Translations under genes and position numbers: made by a program
Shown here: one piece after another, positions 9,341-18,284 of the stretch
How positions within the stretch are numbered: the first letter of the stretch is position 1
Layout of the letters: each line of letters starts with the position of its first letter
Notes under the pieces: model-generated
Databases searched by the model: none
What the model was told of the DNA's origin: nothing
Seen by the model: only the letters and a program-made list of their open reading frames with translations
NCBI GenBank assembly: GCA_016709575.1
Contig: JADJMM010000009.1
Location: 1 to 64,000, forward strand
DNA from: Sphingobacteriaceae bacterium
GTDB lineage: Bacteria > Bacteroidota > Bacteroidia > B-17B0 > Aurantibacillaceae
DNA: 64,000 bases
Direction: 5' to 3'

Positions 9341-9375
9341 AAAAGCGGGCCCTTATTAATATAAAGACCCGCTCT
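9341..9375. terminator. Bidirectional rho-independent terminator
   Basis: AGCGGG (9344-9349) pairs with CCCGCT (9368-9373), with A-rich sequence on the left. It lies between the convergent phosphatase and M4 protease genes. Confidence 0.65.
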
Positions 9376-9389
9376 CTAAAATAATAGTA

Positions 9390-12300
9390 TTACTCTTTTA
9401 TTAGTTTTACAATCTGTTGTTTATTAGATTGTAAAATCTTCACAAAATAAATTCCTGCCGATAAATTTTCAATGTTGAAACGCGTTTGTTTTTGTTCGAT
9501 GTTTTCGGTCAGTACTATTTGCCCCAGCGCATTCAAAATCTGAACTTGTGTTGGTTCGCCATTGAAATTACTTAAATCAACATTAATAAAACCTTTGCTT
9601 GGACTAGGATAAACTTTAATTTCTTCCTCAGAAATAAATGAATTGTTTATTCCGGTACACGCACTAACGTTTTGGGTTATTGTTGCGAAACCTAAACAAC
9701 CATTTGCGCCTGTTCCGTTAACAGAATAGCTTGAAGTGACAGTTGGGCTAACAACAATATTTGAAGATGTGCTTGATGTGTTCCAAGTATAAGTTGAGGC
9801 GCCGCTTGCTGTTAATGTTACTGATTGGCCTGAACACGATAACGAGTTGTTTGTTGTTGCCAATATTGTTGGCAGCGGATTTACAGTAGCAGTAACTTGC
9901 GATCTCATACTAATACACGGCGCTGTTTCCATTTGCCATTCATAAAAAAACACATAAACTAAGTTACTAAACGTGTTTCCTGTTATAGAAGCAGCTCCTG
10001 CTAGATTGTATGGATATGGTGTTGGATTTGATTGATAAGCAAAATTTAAAGTGTCTCCACCTATTCTATACCCAACGCCGGGCTGCAATGGAAAGTTTAA
10101 TGTTATGGTTGCAACTCCAACAGGTAAATTAATGTTATAATTTAATAATTCGTTTCCACTACCATCGTAAATTAAAATATTTCTATTGCCTGCAACGTAT
10201 GCGTTTGTTTTTACAGTTTTTAAAGTACATGGTTGTAGAACATTAAAATTAGCAAATTGCGCCTGAACACTTCCGTATACTCCGGTTGCAGTAGCAGAAT
10301 ACACTGCGCCAAGAGTTCCTGTGCTTCCAGCAATTTCATTAGCAACATAATAATTTGTTGTTGAGCCAATAACAGGAGTTGTGTAATTTGGTCCAACATT
10401 TATTGGCGCGCCTCCTGTAGGTGTGGTATACCATTTTAAAGTTCCGCTGCCATTTGCAGATAAATTTAATGAACTAGCTCCACAAGCGCTCGCTCCTGTA
10501 ACAGTTGGGCTTGCCGGTGTACTAATATTGATGTATGCATTTTTTGTAATTGTATTTGCGCCGCAAGAACTTGTTGCTGTTAATTGCACAGTATAAATTC
10601 CCGGATTTAAATATGTGTTTGATGGATTAGTGCTTGTACTAGTATTACCGTCACCAAAATTCCAAGAGTTAGATAAATCGTTTGAAGAAAGATTTGTGAA
10701 ATTAACCGTGAATGGTGCTGAGCAACTATAAACACCGTTTGCAACAAAATCTGCAACAACACTTGCTGAATAAGCAGGACCAACACCTACTGCATACCAA
10801 GCATTAGTTACTTCCTTTACTTCAGGCGAACAAACGCCGTATAAATCTTCTGCGGCTCTAATGCTTCCTGCTCTAGCATCAACAAAGCTTGAAAATCTGG
10901 TTAAGTATGTTGTTAGACTACGATAAACAATTTTTTCTACTTTCGACATTCCAATATTATTTACAGTATAGGTGTTTGCAATATCGTTGGTTCCGGTACC
11001 TCCATTACATAGTAAATAAAACCAAAAGTTTTGTACTCCCGCGTTTGAATGTGCCATTGTAGATATATTTAAGCCCGCGTACCAATTCGTTCCTAAATAA
11101 GTATCAGGATGTAATTTTGCGTTTGGGTTTGATAAGCTTCTAAAATAACTTCCAGGCGTAACAGCTTCTTGATCGCCAATTAAATAGTTTGCGCTTAGAG
11201 GCGCAATATAAAATTCAGCGCACGTTCCTAAAATATCAGAAAAAGATTCGTTTAATGCCCCTGATTCACCACCATAGTGAAGCTTGGCCGTGTATTCAGT
11301 AAGACCATGTGTAAATTCGTGAGCAACTAATGCACAACCTACCAACGGATTATATCCACCCGCAACTCCGGTTCCATCGCCAAAAGCGAAAACGCCGCCC
11401 GGTAAGTGATAAGCATTATTCTCATTTATACCATAGTGAACATAGGCTGTTAATTTTTTTCCTAAATTATCTATAGAGTTTCTGCCGTGTACATTCAAAA
11501 AATAATCATACACCGATTCTAACCCCCACTGCGCATCGTTTGCGGCGTTGTCTTTATTTGTAGGCGTGTTCCATACTATTGAGTTATTTGTAAATGAAAT
11601 AGAAGTCGTTAATGTATAACTGTTATTTTGTAAGTTTCTTGTTTCAACTCCGAGTCCACGTGTAGTTTCGCTCATTTGATAAATGCCCGGTGAAATGGTT
11701 GAAGTGAGAGTCGGTTTAACACCAGAGTATAAGGTTGTTCCTGTTGCAGGAACGTCGGCGCTTTCAATTCTATCTTCTGTTGCAATTACTTCGCCGTTGG
11801 TTGCATCTATATAAATCCAATTTCTGCTAATTGGTGATTGAGCAAACACATCAAACTTATAACATAAATGAAGTTCGCGTTTTTTAAAATCAAAGTTTTT
11901 CGAAATAATAACCAATTCTCCTTTTGGATAATACGTTGCGTTTACATCTTTGCTTAAAATTTTGTATGTTTTTTCTTCTTCGACAACCTCCCACTTATAA
12001 ACTGAGGCGCCAATTTTTTTCATTGCTAATTTTAAGGCGCTGTTTTCGTTTATCTTTGGGCTTACACTCACGTTTACATCGTCTAACCAAATTCCGTTAG
12101 CCGAAATCAATTTCCCCTCTTTCTCGTGCGTAAGATACTCGCCCATTTCTACTTTAATGTTTTTATAATACTGTTGGTAGCGGTTGTGGACATATCCTAA
12201 ATTGTCCTTATCGGTTTGATAAAGAATTATATCTTCGTCAGCCCTCATGTTTAAAGCCTTTCTTAAACTTGAAATAGCGTCGGCAGACCTAACAGATGAG

Positions 12301-12479
12301 CGTTCTCCAAAATTGATAGAAGCAGGCGCCTTTGATTTATCTGAATAACTAATTGTTCTACTGCCTTCACAAATTTGGTGCGCCTGTTGTCCTGTAAGCT
12401 CTCTTTTAAGAGAATTAACTTGAGCTGTTACCGAATTAAGCGTGATCGCTAAAAAAACGGATTGTAATATTGCTTTCAT
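9390..12479 (-). CDS. Secreted M4-family (thermolysin-like) metallopeptidase with PKD, Ig-like and T9SS type A domains
   Basis: The 1029-residue precursor has a short signal peptide, an FTP/PepSY-type propeptide (about 60-240), and an M4 catalytic domain with HEFTH (about residue 389-393) and the second-zinc-ligand helix GALNESFSDILG about 20 residues later. A PKD domain (SNSWNFGDGNTSTSTNPSNTY, ~600) and Ig-like repeats follow, then a C-terminal T9SS domain (VYPSPSKGFINV...AGIYFVKILQ). It cleaves proteins extracellularly, preferring hydrophobic residues as is usual for M4. The gene is monocistronic, with a TATTTTTG -7 element and a palindrome upstream. Confidence 0.92.
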   Translation of the reverse strand: MKAILQSVFLAITLNSVTAQVNSLKRELTGQQAHQICEGSRTISYSDKSKAPASINFGERSSVRSADAISSLRKALNMRADEDIILYQTDKDNLGYVHNRYQQYYKNIKVEMGEYLTHEKEGKLISANGIWLDDVNVSVSPKINENSALKLAMKKIGASVYKWEVVEEEKTYKILSKDVNATYYPKGELVIISKNFDFKKRELHLCYKFDVFAQSPISRNWIYIDATNGEVIATEDRIESADVPATGTTLYSGVKPTLTSTISPGIYQMSETTRGLGVETRNLQNNSYTLTTSISFTNNSIVWNTPTNKDNAANDAQWGLESVYDYFLNVHGRNSIDNLGKKLTAYVHYGINENNAYHLPGGVFAFGDGTGVAGGYNPLVGCALVAHEFTHGLTEYTAKLHYGGESGALNESFSDILGTCAEFYIAPLSANYLIGDQEAVTPGSYFRSLSNPNAKLHPDTYLGTNWYAGLNISTMAHSNAGVQNFWFYLLCNGGTGTNDIANTYTVNNIGMSKVEKIVYRSLTTYLTRFSSFVDARAGSIRAAEDLYGVCSPEVKEVTNAWYAVGVGPAYSASVVADFVANGVYSCSAPFTVNFTNLSSNDLSNSWNFGDGNTSTSTNPSNTYLNPGIYTVQLTATSSCGANTITKNAYINISTPASPTVTGASACGASSLNLSANGSGTLKWYTTPTGGAPINVGPNYTTPVIGSTTNYYVANEIAGSTGTLGAVYSATATGVYGSVQAQFANFNVLQPCTLKTVKTNAYVAGNRNILIYDGSGNELLNYNINLPVGVATITLNFPLQPGVGYRIGGDTLNFAYQSNPTPYPYNLAGAASITGNTFSNLVYVFFYEWQMETAPCISMRSQVTATVNPLPTILATTNNSLSCSGQSVTLTASGASTYTWNTSSTSSNIVVSPTVTSSYSVNGTGANGCLGFATITQNVSACTGINNSFISEEEIKVYPSPSKGFINVDLSNFNGEPTQVQILNALGQIVLTENIEQKQTRFNIENLSAGIYFVKILQSNKQQIVKLIKE

Positions 12480-12513
12480 AATGTTTGATTTAAATTTTTA
12501 CTAAATCTCTGCG

Positions 12514-12535
12514 TGATTAACGCTAATCAAAAATA
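12514..12535 (-). promoter_or_regulatory. Candidate promoter and operator of the M4 protease gene
   Basis: On the minus strand TATTTTTG (plus-strand 12528-12535) fits the Bacteroidota -7 motif TAnnTTTG. TGATTA (12514-12519) and TAATCA (12524-12529) form an inverted repeat with a 4-base spacer at the expected transcription start, a position suited to a repressor. No good -33 TTG is seen. Confidence 0.35.
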
Positions 12536-12601
12536 TCAAGAAAAAAACAGTAGATCGGTGGTAAATGTATGAAGTGTACCATTTACTGTATGAACTGCAG
12601 G

Positions 12602-13348
12602 TTAAATGTTCATTTTCTTTAAAAAGTTAGCTTTTTCTGTTCTGGAAAGGGGCACAATAGAATCATCTGCCATTGTAATTACATCATCCGATTTTACAAA
12701 GGCCTTTACGTGACTAATATTAATTAAGTGCGATTTATGTACTCGGTAGAAATCAAAATCCTTTAACGTTTCTTCAAGGTCTTTAATTAGTTTTGTAATT
12801 AATTCTGATTTTCCTGAAGTAAAAAAAACTTTAGTGTAATTTCCGTCGGCCTCACATCTTAAAATAGTGTTAGCTTCCACAAAAAGAGTTTTGTTGTTGC
12901 TAATTAACAATGGTATTTTGTGGTGATTTGGGCTTACTCCCACGTTGGTCATCATTTTTTTTAATAATAACTCTTCTGCTTTGTGTTCTATTTTTGTTTC
13001 GAGCTTAGAAATAGTTTGTTCTAGCTCTTCGATATCAATAGGCTTTAATATATAATCGAACACCCCTGCTTTAATAGCGTCGATACCGTAATTTTTATGC
13101 GCTGTGGTTACAATTATCTCAAAGTTAACTTCGGCAAAGTGTTTTAAAATATTTAAGCCGTGCTCGTTTGGCATTTCCATGTCAAGAAAAATAAGTTGGG
13201 GGTTGTGTTTTTTAATTAACTCCGCCCCCTCTTTAACGCTTACTCCTGCGCCTAAAACATAAACCTTACCCTTAAAGTGTTTCTCTAAAATAAACTCCAG
13301 CGTTTCTCTTCCGCCTTTTTCGTCATCAATTATTATCGCTGTGATCAT
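12602..13348 (-). CDS. LytTR-family response regulator
   Basis: The 248-residue protein has a receiver domain (1-120) with acidic pocket IIIDDE, phospho-acceptor D56 in LIFLDMEMPN, T79-type switch (IIVTTAH) and the Lys in YILKPIDIEE. A LytTR DNA-binding domain follows (about 145-245: ILRCEADGNYTKVFFTSG, FYRVHKSHLINISHVKAF). It starts 1 base after the stop of the histidine kinase gene on the same strand and is its evident partner. Targets are unknown; the M4 protease gene lies next in the same direction but behind a separate promoter. Confidence 0.92.
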   Translation of the reverse strand: MITAIIIDDEKGGRETLEFILEKHFKGKVYVLGAGVSVKEGAELIKKHNPQLIFLDMEMPNEHGLNILKHFAEVNFEIIVTTAHKNYGIDAIKAGVFDYILKPIDIEELEQTISKLETKIEHKAEELLLKKMMTNVGVSPNHHKIPLLISNNKTLFVEANTILRCEADGNYTKVFFTSGKSELITKLIKDLEETLKDFDFYRVHKSHLINISHVKAFVKSDDVITMADDSIVPLSRTEKANFLKKMNI

Positions 13349-13349
13349 G

Positions 13350-15299
13350 TTACGCTATTAGTTTTTCAAATTTAACAATTACCTTGGTGCCTTCGAGTTT
13401 GTTTTCCTCGTTAATATTATCAGACATATTAATTTCTATTTTATAAGACTGCGTTCTCTCCAATAATTTCATCCTATCATAAATATTAGCTATTCCCTTC
13501 GACTTATGGGTTTTGTTTTTTAGTTGCGCTATTTTTTTTGCTTCTTCTCTTCCAATACCATTATCAGTAATTTCACAAATAATATTTTCTTGCGAAAGAA
13601 CATTAAATGTAATATTCAACAGCTTTTTTCCGTCCTTTGGCATTAGTCCGTGCCAAATTGCATTTTCAATAAAGGGCTGTAACATCATTGGAGGAACCAT
13701 TATCTTATCAAGAGGAAGTTCTTTAGTGTTAGTAATATTAACTTTGTGTTCAAAAGAATTATCGAAGCGCTTCGATTCCACTTCAACGTATAGTGATAGC
13801 GTTTCTATTTCCGTTTGTAAAGGAATTAATTGTTGTGAAGAATTGTCAAGAATGTTTCTAATGAGTTTTGAGAATTTTGCTAAAAAACGATAGGCGTCCT
13901 CGGTATTATTAACAACAATGCTGTGCTGTATTGAATTTAAAGCGTTAAAAATAAAGTGGGGATTCATCTGCGCCTTCAGGGCCGTTAATTCTGCGTTTTG
14001 TAGCAACAGTTCTAAGTTTTTCTTTTCCTTCTCTTTCTTTATTTTAAAATTCCGGTAAATAAAGAATATCAGGACAAAAAGCAAAATTGAACCTATAACA
14101 AAAAAGTAAATAAGATTTCTTTGCTTTTTTAATTCCGAAGCCTGTAATAACTGGTCCTTTGTCAGGGACTCTATTTCCTGTTCCTTGTGTTTTGTTTCAT
14201 ACTGTTCCGCAAGCTCCATGACTATTTTCTGCTTCTCAATCGAAAAAATACTATCGTGAATTAAAGCAAAGGTGTCTCTATAGGCCAGTGCTAATTCGAA
14301 ATTTTTTACTGCAGAATAAAAATCCGAAATACTTTGACAAGCTCTTGAAATTTTTAATAGGTTTTTTGATTTTCGAACAATGTCCAGCCCTTTAAATAAA
14401 TTTAATTTTGCTTTTTCGAATTCCTTTTTCTCTTGATAAAACTCGCCCAAATTTAAATACAAGGTTCCTACTCGTGTGGGTTCATCAGAGTCTTCAAGCA
14501 ATTTTATAGCCTTTACAGTAAGCTCAATTGCTGCATTTAAGTTATTTGTTTCGTGCTCTAAAAATGCAAGGTTTTGATAAATGTGAATTATCGCGCTTAT
14601 ATCGTTGCTCTGAATGGCTTTTGGTAAAATAACTTGAAATATTTTTTTTGCCTCGTTAAACTCCTTTAGTTCAATGTACGAAGCCGATATATTACTAAGC
14701 GGCGCAATAGCATAATCTATCCTTTGATGTAAAATATAATAATTGCTGGTTTTTTCCCAGTACTTAATTGCATTTCTATAATCTTTTTGATAATAAAATG
14801 CGAGCGCTAAGTCAGAAAGTCCTTCGATAATAAGCGCCGAGTCTTTTGTGTTGTCCCAAAGAACTTGTGTTTCAAGATATTTTTTTACTGAAGCGTTAAG
14901 GTTGCCCTTATTCATTTCAATTATCGCATACAGCCTATTACTATAGGCTTTTCCAATCAATAAATTGTTTTCTTTGGAATAAGATAAAAGTTGATCTGTT
15001 ACTAAGGATGCTTCTTGGTAGTTATTGCTTTTAACTAAGAGAAAGGCTCTTATTTTTTCGGATTGAATATAAAATTTACTCAACCTCTTGTTAAGAGCAA
15101 ACTCACTACATTTTAATAAGACATTACCTGCGGCTTTGATTTGTTCTCTTGCCTCAAGCCTGTAGGCGTAATTTATTAATTCAGCTGCTTTTACGGTGTC
15201 GTGCTTGGTGCCGCTTAAAAAATTGTCTACGCTATCGGCCTGAGCTGCTAATTTAGAGGAGAAAACAAATAGACATAAAACAAAAAATACTTTCTTCAT
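13350..15299 (-). CDS. TPR-containing LytS-type sensor histidine kinase
   Basis: The 649-residue protein has a signal peptide (MKKVFFVLCLFVFSSKLAAQ) and a periplasmic array of TPR-like repeats (about 60-370). A single membrane helix (LIYFFVIGSILLFVLIFFIY, ~398) and a short coiled coil follow. The His_kinase (LytS/YehU) domain has QMNPHFIFNALNSIQ (phospho-His, ~447), and the C-terminal HATPase has FIENAIWHGL, DNGIG and GIANIYDR. It senses an unknown periplasmic signal and phosphorylates the adjacent LytTR regulator. This kinase type with TPR sensor is common in Bacteroidota. Confidence 0.9.
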   Translation of the reverse strand: MKKVFFVLCLFVFSSKLAAQADSVDNFLSGTKHDTVKAAELINYAYRLEAREQIKAAGNVLLKCSEFALNKRLSKFYIQSEKIRAFLLVKSNNYQEASLVTDQLLSYSKENNLLIGKAYSNRLYAIIEMNKGNLNASVKKYLETQVLWDNTKDSALIIEGLSDLALAFYYQKDYRNAIKYWEKTSNYYILHQRIDYAIAPLSNISASYIELKEFNEAKKIFQVILPKAIQSNDISAIIHIYQNLAFLEHETNNLNAAIELTVKAIKLLEDSDEPTRVGTLYLNLGEFYQEKKEFEKAKLNLFKGLDIVRKSKNLLKISRACQSISDFYSAVKNFELALAYRDTFALIHDSIFSIEKQKIVMELAEQYETKHKEQEIESLTKDQLLQASELKKQRNLIYFFVIGSILLFVLIFFIYRNFKIKKEKEKKNLELLLQNAELTALKAQMNPHFIFNALNSIQHSIVVNNTEDAYRFLAKFSKLIRNILDNSSQQLIPLQTEIETLSLYVEVESKRFDNSFEHKVNITNTKELPLDKIMVPPMMLQPFIENAIWHGLMPKDGKKLLNITFNVLSQENIICEITDNGIGREEAKKIAQLKNKTHKSKGIANIYDRMKLLERTQSYKIEINMSDNINEENKLEGTKVIVKFEKLIA

Positions 15300-15339
15300 T
15301 TAAAATAAAGATAGTTATTTCCTCTTGAGGTGCAATAAT

Positions 15340-15786
15340 TTATCCTGCGTAATTAGAGAGTCCTATTATTAAACTCATCGTTCCCATTAGTAAAATTCCG
15401 AAATACAAAATAATGCCATCGCAGTAAATTACAGCTTCTTCAGGATTTTTAGGATTAACGTAAATTTCTATTTCGGGTTTTATTTTTTCCAGAAATTTTT
15501 CGGCGGCTCTCTGTATAAATCCACGTTCGCCTTTTACGAGTTCAATTAAAAACACTTTGTTTCCGGCGTATTCTTTCGAATTAAAATTATAAGTATAATC
15601 AACACTTGCTTTATAGCCTGCTCTTGATGCTGAAGATTGTGCGCGAACTGTTGCGGCTTTACGTATAACTGTAGCTTTTACCCTGTCCCATTTCTTTACC
15701 CGAAAATATAATCTGATTAATTTTACGCCGTACCAAAACGAGGCCAGCGAAAGCAGACAACAAAAAATTAGTACAAGGATTTTCAT
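15340..15786 (-). CDS. DUF3592 membrane protein
   Basis: The 148-residue protein has an N-terminal membrane helix (ILVLIFCCLLSLASFWYGVK), a beta-rich domain typical of DUF3592 (VKATVIRKAATVRA...ASVDYTYNFNSKEYAGNKV...EIYVNPKNPEEAVIYC) and a C-terminal helix (ILYFGILLMGTMSLIIGLS). The family's function is unknown. Its start overlaps by one base the stop of the upstream thioredoxin-fold-like gene, indicating co-translation. Confidence 0.75.
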   Translation of the reverse strand: MKILVLIFCCLLSLASFWYGVKLIRLYFRVKKWDRVKATVIRKAATVRAQSSASRAGYKASVDYTYNFNSKEYAGNKVFLIELVKGERGFIQRAAEKFLEKIKPEIEIYVNPKNPEEAVIYCDGIILYFGILLMGTMSLIIGLSNYAG

Positions 15787-16337
15787 TATTCGGCTGCAGC
15801 TTCCAGCTTATCCATTTTATCTTCTTTAAAAGCACCGCTCACCATCTCGATTATTTTTCCACTGTCTTCTAAAACATAGAAATAAGGAATTTTTTCGTCT
15901 TTCGCTTTTAATGTCTCGCGTAATTTTTTGATATCTGTTTTTTGCGTGTCCATAATATAAGGCCAAAATTCTTTATCAGTACTCGCTTTAAAATCAGCAA
16001 TCACATTTTTTAACCCCGCAATTACAGGAACGAAAACAAAATTCACGTCGTAAATTTCAGCCACGTCAAAGTTTTTTGTTCCGCCACCTTCTTTTACCAT
16101 AAAGGTATTGTATAATGGATTCAACCATTTTTTAAGATCTGCTTCAGCGGCTCTGCTATAGGCAATACCGACAACAGTTTTCTTTCCGTTTTTTATTGGT
16201 AGCTCAATATATTTATCGGCTAATGTTTGTCCTGATATTTCAGGAAAATTTAATCCTTTAGCTTCAAGCGCTGTAATTTGGGCTGAGGCGTTAATAGCGA
16301 CAGCTGTGAACAGAATACAAATAATTTTCTTTATCAT
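15786..16337 (-). CDS. Secreted hypothetical protein, possible thioredoxin-like fold
   Basis: The 183-residue protein has a signal peptide (MIKKIICILFTAVAINASAQ). The mature part (LNFPEISGQTLADKYIELP...KKTVVGIAYSRAAEADLKKWLNPLY...IPYFYVLEDSGKIIEMVSG) looks like the ATP10/AhpC-related thioredoxin fold but has no CxxC motif. It sits between rpiB and the DUF3592 gene on the same strand. Function not assigned. Confidence 0.6.
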   Translation of the reverse strand: MIKKIICILFTAVAINASAQITALEAKGLNFPEISGQTLADKYIELPIKNGKKTVVGIAYSRAAEADLKKWLNPLYNTFMVKEGGGTKNFDVAEIYDVNFVFVPVIAGLKNVIADFKASTDKEFWPYIMDTQKTDIKKLRETLKAKDEKIPYFYVLEDSGKIIEMVSGAFKEDKMDKLEAAAE

Positions 16338-16348
16338 GGTTTTAATGT

Positions 16349-16780
16349 TTAGCAGTTTTCAATTTTTTCAACTCTTCCGGCGTGACGCCCTCCTTCAAAT
16401 GTAGCACTTAAAAAAGCATCTGCGCAAGCAAACGCCTCTTCGTTACTAATATATCTTGCTGGAAGCGCCATAATATTAGCATCGTTATGTTGTCTGGCCA
16501 AAGCCGCTACTTCGTGATTCCAGCATAATGCGCCGCGAATACCTTTGTGTTTATTTACACTCATATTAATACCGTTACCGCTTCCACAAATAACAATACC
16601 TAATTCACACTCTTTACTTAATACCGAATTCGCTACGGCGTGACCGTGATCGGGATAATCGGCGCGTTCTTCACTATAACAACCTTTGTCAAGTACGTTA
16701 ATGTTTTTACCTTGTAGGTATTTAATAACATCTTGCTTTAAGCAAAATCCGGCGTGATCGCTACCTATTGAAATGGTCAT
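16349..16780 (-). CDS. rpiB: Ribose-5-phosphate isomerase B
   Basis: The 143-residue enzyme interconverts ribulose 5-phosphate and ribose 5-phosphate in the pentose phosphate pathway. RpiB/LacAB motifs are clear: IGSDHAGFCLKQDVI at the N-terminus, DYPDHGHAVA, the active-site GIVICGSGNGINMSVNKHKGIRGALCW and NDANIMALPARYI. I use ATG 16780, directly before ISIGSDHAG; an upstream start at 16816 only adds residues not found in the family. A TATTTTTG -7 element lies at 16804-16811 on the minus strand. Confidence 0.93.
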   Translation of the reverse strand: MTISIGSDHAGFCLKQDVIKYLQGKNINVLDKGCYSEERADYPDHGHAVANSVLSKECELGIVICGSGNGINMSVNKHKGIRGALCWNHEVAALARQHNDANIMALPARYISNEEAFACADAFLSATFEGGRHAGRVEKIENC

Positions 16781-16803
16781 GTTTTTATGCGCTTTATTTG
16801 TAA

Positions 16804-16811
16804 CAAAAATA
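16804..16811 (-). promoter_or_regulatory. -7 promoter element of rpiB
   Basis: Minus-strand TATTTTTG matches TAnnTTTG and would start transcription about 20 bases before ATG 16780. The -33 TTG is not clear. Confidence 0.4.
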
Positions 16812-17124
16812 CACAATGTTTGTAATTAGTAATCCACGTTAATTAACACTCATAACTTATGTGACTGAAAATTAGCCTTACTTGATTAACAAAAAGAGAG
16901 ATTTTATATGTTGATATGTTTATTAAGGCATAAGAAACTTTTCACATCTATTTCATTGAATATCTCCGAAACTTTATATACAAACGCCCTTAACGGCTTT
17001 GCAAACTTATTTTCTAAATGTTTCCGATTTTTATGGAGTAGTTATAAGACCCCTGGTCGGCTACTTTTTATAAAACTTGTTAGCGTTAATTACTATTAAC
17101 TAATGTTAATCATGAAAATTTTAC

Positions 17125-17156
17125 TTGATAATCAACCCTTTAAAATTGTACCTTTG
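17125..17156 (+). promoter_or_regulatory. Promoter of the nadA operon
   Basis: TTG at 17125-17127 is followed after 21 bases by TACCTTTG (17149-17156), a full Bacteroidota-type promoter. Transcription would start near 17160, giving a leader of about 115 bases before nadA. The rest of the 16817-17274 gap is AT-rich with no supported gene. Confidence 0.6.
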
Positions 17157-17274
17157 TTAATAGCTTGTTAGTGTAGAATGATAACCTGAAAATGCAAGTA
17201 TTAAACGTTTAAAAACTAACAGGACTAACACCTTATAATAATACAATATATTTTATTTAAATAATTTTATTTAT

Positions 17275-18261
17275 ATGTATAGTAAAGAATTGGAAAAGGG
17301 TTACCTAGAAAAAAAAATTGATTTGTCGCTTGACCTGTTTCAGGAAATCAAGTACCTTCAAGAAAAAAAGAATGCCGTTATTCTCGCCCACTATTATCAA
17401 GATGCTGACATACAAGATATTGCTAACTACATCGGCGATAGCCTCGGATTAGCTCAGGAAGCTCAAAAAACGGATGCAAAAATTATTTTATTTGCGGGAG
17501 TTCACTTCATGGCTGAAACCGCAAAAATTTTAAATCCCACTAAAAAAGTTTTAATTCCGGATTTAAAAGCAGGATGTTCTCTTGCGGATTCTTGTCCCCC
17601 ACAAAAATTTTCAGATTTCAAACAACAACATCCCGATCATATCGTTATTACTTATATTAATTGTACTGCAGAAATAAAAGCACTAAGTGATATTATTTGT
17701 ACAAGTAGTAACGCCGTACAAATTGTAGAAAGTTTACCGAAAGACCAAAAAATTATTTTTGCGCCTGATAAAAATTTAGGGGCGTATATAAATAAAAAAA
17801 CAGGACGTAACATGTTGTTGTGGGATGGTGCTTGTATGGTGCATGAAATATTTTCGTTAGAAAAAATTGTAAAATTAAAAGTACAACATCCATCTGCACA
17901 ATTAATAGCACATCCTGAATGTGAAGCTGTAATTTTAGAAAAAGCAGATTTTATTGGAAGCACTACAGCCCTTTTAAATTATTCTAAAAAATCAGATTGT
18001 AAAGAATTTATTGTAGCAACAGAAACAGGAATTTTACATCAAATGCAAAAATCGAGTCCCGGAAAAACTTTTATTCCGGCACCTCCAAATAATAATTGTG
18101 CTTGTAATGATTGTCCGTACATGAAACTAAATACCCTCGAAAAAATATACATTGCATTAAAATACGAACAACCCGAACTTTTAATGGATGAATCCCTTAT
18201 TACAGCAGCTAAAAAGCCAATTATTAGGATGTTGGAATTGTCTGCGAAATTCGGTTTATAA
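17275..18261 (+). CDS. nadA: Quinolinate synthase
   Basis: The 328-residue protein condenses iminoaspartate with dihydroxyacetone phosphate to quinolinate, the committed step of de novo NAD synthesis. It has the [4Fe-4S] enzyme signatures: ILAHYYQDADIQDIANYIGDSL, DLKAGCSLADSCP, VTYINCTAEIKALSDIICTS, AHPECEAVI and the C-terminal CACNDCPYMKLNTLEKIY, together providing the three cluster cysteines. ATG 17275 gives the usual short N-terminus. It is first in an apparent operon with a YwqK-like gene, a histidine kinase and a LytTR regulator, which is an unusual association for this enzyme. Confidence 0.95.
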   Translation: MYSKELEKGYLEKKIDLSLDLFQEIKYLQEKKNAVILAHYYQDADIQDIANYIGDSLGLAQEAQKTDAKIILFAGVHFMAETAKILNPTKKVLIPDLKAGCSLADSCPPQKFSDFKQQHPDHIVITYINCTAEIKALSDIICTSSNAVQIVESLPKDQKIIFAPDKNLGAYINKKTGRNMLLWDGACMVHEIFSLEKIVKLKVQHPSAQLIAHPECEAVILEKADFIGSTTALLNYSKKSDCKEFIVATETGILHQMQKSSPGKTFIPAPPNNNCACNDCPYMKLNTLEKIYIALKYEQPELLMDESLITAAKKPIIRMLELSAKFGL

Positions 18262-18284
18262 ACCTTATATTTAAAGGATAAATT

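Noticed and set aside
16908..17099. 63-residue plus-strand frame between rpiB and nadA
   Set aside because: No signal, family or ribosome binding site, and it lies in an AT-rich promoter region.
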